Below are positions 1 through 5,717 of a DNA stretch of 5,993 nucleotides, piece after piece; within the stretch, counting starts at the first letter, position 1; each line of letters begins with the position of its first letter. Location: NCBI GenBank assembly GCA_044346745.1, contig JBIIYQ010000158.1:1-5993 (forward strand). The letters are read 5' to 3'. The position numbers were made by a program, and so were the translations under genes. A model generated the notes under the pieces. That model made no database searches, was not told the origin of the DNA, and was given only the letters and a program-made list of their open reading frames with translations. This DNA comes from UKL13-2 sp044346745. GTDB lineage: Bacteria > Pseudomonadota > Gammaproteobacteria > Burkholderiales > Usitatibacteraceae.

Positions 1-9
1 CGGATCATC

Positions 10-942
10 ATGGATCCGGTCGTCCTGTTCTTTGTCCTAGGTGTGGTGGCGCGTCTGGCTAAGAGTGATCTGCGCCTACCGGAAGCGCTTTACGAAACTC
101 TTTCCATTTATTTGTTGCTCGCCATCGGTTTAAAAGGCGGCGTTGAGCTTGCCAAGCACCCCATTACCACCGTGGCACCTCAGGCTATGGCGATTGTGGT
201 GATGGGCTTGTTGCTGCCGCTACTCGCCTATCCCATCTTGCGATTTGTCGGCAAGCTGAACAACTTCGACGCAGCGGCGATTGCCGCGCACTACGGCTCG
301 GTATCCGTAGTGACGTTTGCTGTGGGTCTTGCCTTTGTCACCGAGCGCGGCGTTGCATATGAAGAGTACATGCCGTTGTTTGTCGCGTTGCTGGAGGTTC
401 CCGGTATCGTGGTGGGTATCCTTCTCGCGCGCCTTCACACTCTAAAGACCGTACGCTGGGGAGAACTTGCGCACGAAATTATGTTTGGCAAATCAGTCGT
501 GTTACTCGTCGGCGGCCTGTGTATCGGCTGGCTGGCGGGGCCACAAGGCATTGACCCGATGCGCGGTCTATTCTTCGACCTGTTTAAGGGCGTACTCGCG
601 TTATTCTTGTTGGAAATGGGGCTTGTTGCCGCGAGCCGCCTTGGCGATTTGAAACGTTCCGGCCCGTTCCTCATCGGCTTTGGTGTCCTCATTCCCGTAC
701 TGTTTTCGTTCATCGGCGCCGCACTTGGTACGCTCATCGGCTTATCGTTGGGCGGCACGACCCTACTCGCTGTGCTTGCCGCAAGCGCCTCTTATATTGC
801 CGCGCCCGCAGCGATTCGTATTGCCATTCCCGAGGCCAATCCCAGTCTGTCGATTGGTGCCGCGCTCGGCATCACCTTCCCTTTTAACCTCACACTTGGA
901 ATACCGCTGTATTTCGAGATCGCCAAGATGTTTCACAAATGA
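10..942 (+). CDS. sbtA: SbtA-like sodium-dependent bicarbonate transporter
   Basis: Inner-membrane carrier of the SbtA family (Pfam Sbt_1, formerly DUF897). Characterised cyanobacterial members import bicarbonate with sodium; bicarbonate as the substrate here is inferred from the family. The 310-residue protein is almost entirely hydrophobic helices with few charges, consistent with about ten membrane segments in two inverted halves. Recognisable family stretches are SDLRLPEALYE (19-29), LLLAIGLKGGVEL (35-47), the small-residue AAHYGSVSVVTFA segment (92-104) and the C-terminal ASASYIAAPAAIRIAIPEAN region (258-277), followed by GITFPFNL. The ATG at 10 is the first available, but the frame stays open to base 1 and homologues begin very near this point, so a start a few codons upstream of the window cannot be excluded. 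The promoter lies outside the window. The stop overlaps the start of the next gene (ATGA), implying co-translation with its PII-like partner. Confidence 0.9.
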   Translation: MDPVVLFFVLGVVARLAKSDLRLPEALYETLSIYLLLAIGLKGGVELAKHPITTVAPQAMAIVVMGLLLPLLAYPILRFVGKLNNFDAAAIAAHYGSVSVVTFAVGLAFVTERGVAYEEYMPLFVALLEVPGIVVGILLARLHTLKTVRWGELAHEIMFGKSVVLLVGGLCIGWLAGPQGIDPMRGLFFDLFKGVLALFLLEMGLVAASRLGDLKRSGPFLIGFGVLIPVLFSFIGAALGTLIGLSLGGTTLLAVLAASASYIAAPAAIRIAIPEANPSLSIGAALGITFPFNLTLGIPLYFEIAKMFHK

Positions 943-1241
943 ATACACACCCGAAACAACTGCTTGTCATCATCGGTGAAGCGGCACTGGAAAAATTTCT
1001 AGTGCGCGACATCAAGGGGTTTGGTGCACACGGCTACACCATTGCCGACGTACGTGGCGGCGGCGAACACGGCACACGCGACGCCGAGTGGGAGGGTAGT
1101 CGCTCTATTCGTATGGAAGTTGTCTGCGAAGAGGCCGTTGCAGAGAAAATAGTCGAGCATGTGATTTCCCATTACGCAAAGAATTTCTCGTTATCGTTGT
1201 ATGTGTCGAACGTTGGTGTTATTCGTAAAGACAAGTACTAG
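939..1241 (+). CDS. sbtB: PII-like signalling protein, SbtB-type regulator of SbtA
   Basis: Small cytosolic protein of 100 residues with the PII ferredoxin-like fold. It has a beta strand QLLVIIGEAAL (7-17), a helix EKFLVRDIKGFGAHGYTIADV (18-38), a T-loop-like GGGEHGTRDAEWEGSRSIR stretch (40-58), strand MEVVCEE, helix AVAEKIVEHVISHYAKNF, and a last strand SLYVSNVGVIR. PII trimers sense nucleotides; SbtB proteins bind adenine nucleotides including cAMP and bind SbtA from the cytosolic side. That role is inferred here from position: the start overlaps the sbtA stop by four bases (ATGA), so translation is coupled and no strong Shine-Dalgarno is needed. The T-loop lacks the canonical GlnB uridylylation tyrosine context. 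The protein ends at RKDKY with no cysteine-containing extension, unlike the redox R-loop of many cyanobacterial SbtB proteins. A different PII-like family cannot be fully excluded. Confidence 0.85.
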   Translation: MNTHPKQLLVIIGEAALEKFLVRDIKGFGAHGYTIADVRGGGEHGTRDAEWEGSRSIRMEVVCEEAVAEKIVEHVISHYAKNFSLSLYVSNVGVIRKDKY

Positions 1242-1265
1242 GCAAAACAAAACGAGTCACCCGCC

Positions 1266-2141
1266 CTGAGTACAACCGCCCTCCTGCTCGTCATCACCGC
1301 TGCGTTATTACACGCGAGTTGGAACTATGTTCTGAAGCGATCCGGCGGCGGTCTAGGTATTCTTGCGTTGTCGGCGACAACAGCCGGCATCTTACTGACC
1401 CCATTCGGCATCTACCTAATGTGGCAGGGCTTTAGTTTCACCTGGCCGATGATCGGGATGGTGGTAGGTTCAGGCATCATCCATATTGGTTATTTCTTGT
1501 TACTCGATCGCGCCTATCGTTCGGGTGGTGATCTTTCCGTTGTGTATCCGCTTGCACGTGCAACCGGGCCGCTTCTCACCATCATTGCGGCAACGTTGTT
1601 TTTCGGCGAACGCATGACCCCGATTGCACTAGCGGGTGCGGTTCTGATTGGTGTTTCAGCGCTTATCTTGACGGGCGACCCGCGCAAACTGTTTTCTCGC
1701 AACAAGACAACCGGCGCACACTCGGGCGCGAGCTTCGCCTTATTGTGTGGCTGTGTAATTGCCGCCTACACCGTGTGGGACAAACAAGCTGTCGCCCTGT
1801 TTTTGATTCCCCCCCTGATATTTGACTGGGCGGCAAACTTGGTGCGTATCGTTGTCCTCCTTCCATACGCGCGGCACTTTGAGCCAAACGCGATGACCCG
1901 CGCATGGCAGCAACACAAGTGGTCGGTCATTGCCATCGGCATCATGAGTCCGCTTTCATACATCTTGGTGTTGACGGCGATGGTCACGACACCGGTCAGT
2001 TACGTCGCCCCCGCGCGCGAGATGTCGATCCTATTCGCCGCGTTGTTGGGTGCACATATGCTCAAAGAAGGCGACGCCACACGTCGAACAATTGCCGCCA
2101 TTGGCATGGTGCTGGGTGTTGCCGGTCTGGCGCTAGGATAA
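1266..2141 (+). CDS. EamA/DMT-superfamily permease, probable CTG start
   Basis: Inner-membrane drug/metabolite-transporter (EamA) protein; substrate unknown. From a CTG at 1266 it has 291 residues, the usual family length with ten helices in two EamA repeats. Repeat 1 begins with TALLLVITAALLHASWNYVLKRS (4-26), carries YPLARATGP (94-102) and ends with GERM plus a hydrophobic helix (114-135). Repeat 2 begins near 155 and ends with SYVAPAREMSILFAALLGA (245-263) and a final helix to 290. The HASWN segment is typical of helix 1 in this family, so the first standard start, TTG at 1368, would delete helix 1. Between sbtB's TAG (1239-1241) and 1368 no in-frame ATG, GTG or TTG exists. CTG at 1266 gives M-STTALLL and has a weak upstream ACGAG (1252-1256) nine bases away. 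The gene is probably co-transcribed with sbtAB. The family call is firm; the exact start is not. Confidence 0.8.
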   Translation: MSTTALLLVITAALLHASWNYVLKRSGGGLGILALSATTAGILLTPFGIYLMWQGFSFTWPMIGMVVGSGIIHIGYFLLLDRAYRSGGDLSVVYPLARATGPLLTIIAATLFFGERMTPIALAGAVLIGVSALILTGDPRKLFSRNKTTGAHSGASFALLCGCVIAAYTVWDKQAVALFLIPPLIFDWAANLVRIVVLLPYARHFEPNAMTRAWQQHKWSVIAIGIMSPLSYILVLTAMVTTPVSYVAPAREMSILFAALLGAHMLKEGDATRRTIAAIGMVLGVAGLALG

Positions 2142-2219
2142 TTTTGCAGTTTGCCAAACTCGTTTATCCACAGGCATCTTCAAGCATTTTCGCCTGAAAA
2201 TGCCCGTGGACTCTCGACT
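2142..2219. other. Convergent intergenic gap with inverted repeats
   Basis: This 78-nt gap lies between the stop of the EamA permease (plus strand) and the stop of the acetoacetate-CoA ligase (minus strand). It contains a short AGTTT/AAACT inverted repeat (2148-2160) and the stronger hairpin at 2184-2203, listed separately. Outer arms CCACAGGCAT (2168-2177) and ATGCCCGTGG (2200-2209) are complementary except for one A/C mismatch. No ORF or RNA gene is recognised here. Confidence 0.7.
2184..2203. terminator. Candidate bidirectional terminator hairpin
   Basis: A perfect 8-bp inverted repeat, GCATTTTC and GAAAATGC, closes a 4-base loop (GCCT) midway between two convergent genes, where a bidirectional terminator would be expected. 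The stem is only moderately GC-rich and neither strand has a clear run of T after it, so intrinsic termination is not well supported. It could instead protect 3' ends or act as a weak barrier. Flanking CCAC (2168-2171) and GTGG (2206-2209) could pair to extend the structure. Confidence 0.35.
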
Positions 2220-4238
2220 TTAGCTTTGCAATTCTTCACGATCAGCAAAGTGCTGAAGGGCGTCGGGGTTGGCGAGCGCTTCGCGATTTTTGATTGACCG
2301 GCCGTGGACGACGTTACGAACCGCGAGTTCCACAATCTTGCCCGACTTCGTGCGCGGCACATCTGGCACGGCAAGAATTTTGGCTGGGACGTGCCGGGTC
2401 GTGGTGTTTGTGCGAATGACTTCCTTGATGCGTTTTTCAAGTTCAGCAGTAAGCGAATGTCCATCAGCAAGACGCACAAATAACACCACGCGTACGTCCC
2501 CTGGTTTATCCGGCGGCCAGTCTTGCCCGATTACGACCGCCTCAATGACCTCTTCCAATTTTTCAACTTGTCGATAGATCTCGGCAGTGCCGATGCGTAC
2601 ACCACCGGGATTGAGCACGGCGTCGGAGCGACCATAAATGATCATGCCGCCACGGGCGGTGATCTCAACATAGTCACCGTGCGTCCACACGTTTGGGAAG
2701 TGTTCAAAGTACGCGCCGCGATACCGGCTGCCGTCGGAGTCGTTCCAAAATCCGATCGGCATCGACGGGAAGGGTTTGGTGCAGACCAACTCTCCTTTGT
2801 CGCCCCTAATGGGCTTGCCTTCGTCGTCCCACGCATCAACGGCCATGCCGAGCATACGTGTTTGAATCTCGCCGCTATAGACCGGTAGCACCGGCACACC
2901 GCCGACAAAACAACCCAGAATGTCGGTGCCGCCGGAAATGGAAGACAGACACACGTCGGCCTTGATATTCCGGTAGATGTATTCGAACCCTTCCGGTGAA
3001 AGCGGCGAGCCCGTGGACATCACCGACCGTAACTCACACAGCTTGTGTGTCTTGCCGGGATGCACCTTGAGTTTCGCGAGTGACTCGTAGTACTTGGCAC
3101 CCGCGCCGAAATGGGTGACATCGTCTGCTGCAGCGTAGTCAAACAGAATATTGCCGCGCCCCAAGAACGGCGAGCCGTCAAACAGCACCAGCGTTGCATC
3201 CGCAGCCAAACCGGAAACCAACCAGTTCCACATCATCCAGCCACAAGTGGTGAAGAAGAACACTTTGTCACCGGGTTTGACGTCACACTGCAGCACGTGC
3301 TCTTCAAGATGTTTCAGTAATGCGCCGCCGACGCCGTGGACGATACACTTCGGCGCACCAGTGGTACCACTCGAATACATGATGTACAACGGATCGTTAA
3401 AGCCGACACGAACGTAGGTGACCGCCTTCGGCTTAAACGGCTGGAGAAATGTTTCCATCGCGACCGCACGCGGCACTCCGCTCACATCCACCGTCGTGGC
3501 GGCTTCTGTTTCGATGGCATGCAGGTACGGCACGATAACGACCTTACTCACCGTCGGCAGCTGTTCGACACATTCGGCGATACGCGAAAGTGTTGGCACC
3601 GGTTTGCCGTTGTAGAGATAGCCGTCACACGCAATCAGCAGTTTTGGTGCGACCTGGCCAAAACGATCCACCACCCCCTGCAGACCAAAGTCAGGCGAAC
3701 AAGATGTCCAAACCGCGCCCAAGCTGGTGGCGGCCAACATTGCCAGCACGGTCTCCGGCATATTCGGCATAAACGCGGCGACGCGGTCCCCCTTGCCGAT
3801 ACCCATGTCACGCATCGCCTGCTGCCAGCGCGAGACTTGTTCGTCCAGCTCGCGGTAGGTCACACGTTTGCGCAGTTTGTCCTCGCCCCAGAAAATGATC
3901 GCATCACCATCGACGCGGGACTTGAACTTGCGCTCGATCAGATTCTCGGCAAAGTTGATTTTGCCCCTCGGGAAGAACGTCGCACCGGGCATCTTGTCTT
4001 CATCCAACAGAATGTCGGCACCTGCGGCAACGCCGCGCTCGCCGATCACGCCGCAGTAATCCCAAATCGCCGACCAAAAATGTTGCGGGTTACGCACACT
4101 CCATGCGTACAGCGCATCGTAATCAGCAAGGTTTGTCCCGTACGCGGTGTTGATGGCGCGCCGAAATGCGGTCACATTCGCACTTGCCACACGTTCAGGC
4201 GTGGGGATCCAAAGAGGCGATTGCGTAAGTTCTGTCAT
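2220..4238 (-). CDS. aacS: Acetoacetate-CoA ligase (acetoacetyl-CoA synthetase)
   Basis: Cytosolic ATP-dependent, adenylate-forming enzyme (EC 6.2.1.16) joining acetoacetate and CoA. At 672 residues it has the family length. It begins with the N-terminal cap typical of acyl-CoA synthetases (FRRAIN and HFWSAIWDYCGVIGERG, within about 26-69). Core motifs follow: P-loop YSSGTTGAPK (288-297), SGGTD (435-439), HGDY (520-523), YGRSDAVLNPGGVRIG (535-550) and C-terminal PRTKSGK (628-634), whose K634 is the adenylation lysine. The CGWMMWNW and PGATFFPRGKINFAENL segments point to acetoacetyl-CoA rather than acetyl-CoA synthetase. bdhA two genes upstream makes its substrate. Two in-frame ATGs compete, at 4244 and 4238. 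The AGGA at 4245-4248 touches the first but sits six bases before the second, so 4238 is chosen. The alternative adds only Met-Ser. Some databases call this gene acsA. Confidence 0.93.
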   Translation of the reverse strand: MTELTQSPLWIPTPERVASANVTAFRRAINTAYGTNLADYDALYAWSVRNPQHFWSAIWDYCGVIGERGVAAGADILLDEDKMPGATFFPRGKINFAENLIERKFKSRVDGDAIIFWGEDKLRKRVTYRELDEQVSRWQQAMRDMGIGKGDRVAAFMPNMPETVLAMLAATSLGAVWTSCSPDFGLQGVVDRFGQVAPKLLIACDGYLYNGKPVPTLSRIAECVEQLPTVSKVVIVPYLHAIETEAATTVDVSGVPRAVAMETFLQPFKPKAVTYVRVGFNDPLYIMYSSGTTGAPKCIVHGVGGALLKHLEEHVLQCDVKPGDKVFFFTTCGWMMWNWLVSGLAADATLVLFDGSPFLGRGNILFDYAAADDVTHFGAGAKYYESLAKLKVHPGKTHKLCELRSVMSTGSPLSPEGFEYIYRNIKADVCLSSISGGTDILGCFVGGVPVLPVYSGEIQTRMLGMAVDAWDDEGKPIRGDKGELVCTKPFPSMPIGFWNDSDGSRYRGAYFEHFPNVWTHGDYVEITARGGMIIYGRSDAVLNPGGVRIGTAEIYRQVEKLEEVIEAVVIGQDWPPDKPGDVRVVLFVRLADGHSLTAELEKRIKEVIRTNTTTRHVPAKILAVPDVPRTKSGKIVELAVRNVVHGRSIKNREALANPDALQHFADREELQS

Positions 4239-4244
4239 GCTCAT

Positions 4245-4248
4245 TCCT
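4245..4248 (-). promoter_or_regulatory. Shine-Dalgarno of the acetoacetate-CoA ligase, overlapping the pcp stop
   Basis: On the minus strand AGGA overlaps the last two bases of the pcp TAG stop and lies six bases before the ATG at 4238. It directly abuts the other ATG at 4244, which decides in favour of 4238. The overlap with the stop codon suggests that ribosomes finishing pcp re-initiate on the ligase gene. Confidence 0.6.
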
Positions 4249-4897
4249 AATCGAGTTTGCCGCCGACAAGCTTGCGGTCTTGCTTCGCTCGTATCGCAGC
4301 GTCAATTGCGGTTTCAACCCCGGCCAGCATGGTTGAGTGCGCCATCGATGGCGCACTGCCGTTAACAACCTGCGATGGCAAAAATGGCACGTGGATAAAC
4401 CCCGCGCGAGCCGCGATGTTTTGCGTCGCAATATGATGCAACACGCCGTACATGATGTGGTTACACACAAACGTACCGGCCGTGTTTGACACTTCTGCCG
4501 GGATACCTTTCTTCTGCATAGCCGCAACCATGGTCTTGATCGGGAGTGTGGAAAAGTATGCAGCTGGCGCATCCGTCACAATGGTTTCATCGATCGGCTG
4601 ATGACCAGCGTTGTCCGCAATACGCGCATCGTTGATGTTGATTGCAACACGCTCGACGGAGATGCTGCTTCGACCGCCAGCCTGCCCGAGACACAACACT
4701 AAATTGGGCTGGTGTTTGGTGATCAGTTTGGCGACTGCCGCAATCGCATCCCCAAACGCCGTCGGTAGACGTTGCGAAACGACGCAGTGCGAGCCGATTG
4801 TTGAAGGCAGCGCCTTGGCGATCTCCCATGAAGGGTTGATTCGTTCATCACCAAACGGTTCAAATCCTGTGACCAAGACGGTTGGCGTCGGCTTCAT
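4247..4897 (-). CDS. pcp: Pyroglutamyl-peptidase I (pyrrolidone-carboxylate peptidase)
   Basis: Cytosolic cysteine peptidase of family C15 (EC 3.4.19.3) that removes N-terminal pyroglutamate from peptides. The 216 residues match the family length, and all signature regions are present. The N-terminal VLVTGFEPFG (7-16) is followed by NPSW (21-24), LCLGQAGGRSSISVERVAIN (69-88) with catalytic Glu82, NTAGTFVCNHIMY (138-150) with nucleophile Cys145, and GFIHVPFLP (166-174) with His169. The spacing of this Glu/Cys/His triad agrees with characterised bacterial enzymes, so it should be active. The start is the ATG at 4897, 12 nt after the bdhA stop, with only a weak GAGA (4903-4906) before it. The stop is 8 nt before the chosen ligase start. 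It therefore sits inside the bdhA-ligase operon although its reaction has no obvious link to ketone-body metabolism. A perfect 22-bp palindrome lies in its 3' part (4336-4357). Confidence 0.95.
   Translation of the reverse strand: MKPTPTVLVTGFEPFGDERINPSWEIAKALPSTIGSHCVVSQRLPTAFGDAIAAVAKLITKHQPNLVLCLGQAGGRSSISVERVAININDARIADNAGHQPIDETIVTDAPAAYFSTLPIKTMVAAMQKKGIPAEVSNTAGTFVCNHIMYGVLHHIATQNIAARAGFIHVPFLPSQVVNGSAPSMAHSTMLAGVETAIDAAIRAKQDRKLVGGKLD
4336..4357. repeat. Perfect 22-bp palindrome inside pcp
   Basis: Arm AGTGCGCCATC (4336-4346) is followed immediately by its exact reverse complement (4347-4357). Just outside, GGTTG (4331-4335) can pair with CAACC (4366-4370) across an 8-base bulge, so the mRNA could form a longer imperfect stem. 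It lies in codons for Ser-Ala-Pro-Ser-Met-Ala-His-Ser near residues 181-188 of the peptidase. Function unknown: it could be a dyad protein-binding site, an intra-operon RNA structure, or chance. Confidence 0.85.
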
Positions 4898-4909
4898 GCG
4901 GATCTCGAA

Positions 4910-5701
4910 TCAACGAGCGGTCCAGCCGCCATCGATAGACATCGACGTCCCGGTGATTCCTTGCGCGGCGTCGGAGGCAAGATACAACGCAAGCGAAGCC
5001 ACTTCGTCGATCTCGGCAAAGCGTTTGTTAGGTTGCGGTGCCAACAAGATGTCACGAATCACGTTCTCACGAGGGATACCGTGCACCCTGGCTTGATCGT
5101 CGATTTGCTTTTCAACAAGCGGGGTCAGCACATAACCGGGGCAGATAGCATTCACCGTGATGCCCTGTTCTGCCACTTCCAAGGCGCATGATTTGGTGAA
5201 TCCGACTACACCGTGTTTCGCCGCAACGTACGCCGACTTGTAGGGCGAGGCGACCAGTCCATGAGCCGAAGCGATGTTGATCACACGCCCCCACTTGGCG
5301 GTTTTCATTTGCGGCAAGGCCGCGCGGGTGGCATAGAACACAGAGGATAAATTGATTGCGACAATCGCATCCCATTTCTCAACGGGAAATTCATCCACCG
5401 GTGCAACGTGCTGAATCCCGGCGTTGTTCACCAAGATGTCACAACGGCCAAGCGCCGATACCGTGCCGCCGACCATCGCAGAAATCTCGGCTGGCTTCGA
5501 CATATCCGCATGCGAGTAGCGAACCTTGACGGCAAACTCTGCTTCCATCGCGGACCGCATTTTTTCGATTTCCTCCCCGTCACCAAAACCATTCAGCGTG
5601 ATGTTGGCACCCTCTCGCGCAAACGCGCGCGCAATACCTAGACCAATGCCGGAGGTCGATCCCGTAATGATGACGGAACGCCCCTCGTGTAAACGTGCCA
5701 T
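4910..5701 (-). CDS. bdhA: D-3-hydroxybutyrate dehydrogenase (SDR family)
   Basis: Cytosolic NAD-dependent short-chain dehydrogenase (EC 1.1.1.30) interconverting (R)-3-hydroxybutyrate and acetoacetate, the product of PHB breakdown. The 263 residues show the Rossmann TGSTSGIG (13-20), NNAG (92-95), Asn117, Ser145 and the YxxxK pair Tyr158/Lys162. Side chains that hold the carboxylate in characterised bacterial enzymes are also visible: Gln97 (in NNAGIQHVAPV), His147 (in IASAHGLVASP), Lys155 and Gln199 (in LTPLVEKQI). This separates it from generic 3-oxoacyl-ACP reductases. The C-terminal GTSMSIDGGWTAR is the usual SDR end. The start at 5701 is supported by a strong AGGGAG six bases upstream. 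It lies 16 nt after the elaA-like gene and 12 nt before pcp. Its product, acetoacetate, is the substrate of the ligase encoded two genes downstream, so the operon links storage-polymer or external 3-hydroxybutyrate to acetoacetyl-CoA. Confidence 0.95.
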   Translation of the reverse strand: MARLHEGRSVIITGSTSGIGLGIARAFAREGANITLNGFGDGEEIEKMRSAMEAEFAVKVRYSHADMSKPAEISAMVGGTVSALGRCDILVNNAGIQHVAPVDEFPVEKWDAIVAINLSSVFYATRAALPQMKTAKWGRVINIASAHGLVASPYKSAYVAAKHGVVGFTKSCALEVAEQGITVNAICPGYVLTPLVEKQIDDQARVHGIPRENVIRDILLAPQPNKRFAEIDEVASLALYLASDAAQGITGTSMSIDGGWTAR

Positions 5702-5707
5702 GAATTA

Positions 5708-5713
5708 CTCCCT
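5708..5713 (-). promoter_or_regulatory. Strong Shine-Dalgarno of bdhA
   Basis: On the minus strand AGGGAG ends six bases before the bdhA ATG at 5701. It is the best ribosome-binding site in the window and fixes the bdhA start. It falls in the 16-nt gap after the elaA-like stop, so bdhA may be translated more strongly than its operon neighbours. No promoter is apparent in so short a gap. Confidence 0.7.
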
Positions 5714-5717
5714 AACG

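Noticed and set aside
1368..2141. EamA permease starting at TTG 1368
   Set aside because: This would remove the first transmembrane helix with the family-typical HASWN segment and leave a 127-nt gap whose in-frame translation is clearly part of the protein.
2220..4238. Acetyl-CoA synthetase (Acs) as the identity of the large adenylate-forming enzyme
   Set aside because: The length and core are similar, but the PGATFFPRGKINFAENL and CGWMMWNW stretches and the neighbouring bdhA fit acetoacetate-CoA ligase better.
3336..4250. 304-codon open frame on the plus strand opposite the acetoacetate-CoA ligase
   Set aside because: It is entirely antisense to a gene with full family motifs. Its translation is rich in Arg, His and Cys with no recognisable domain, as expected for a mirror of a moderately GC-rich coding sequence.
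4611..5096. 161-codon plus-strand frame across the pcp/bdhA junction
   Set aside because: It is antisense to two well-identified genes, has no domain and no supporting ribosome-binding site; a shadow frame.
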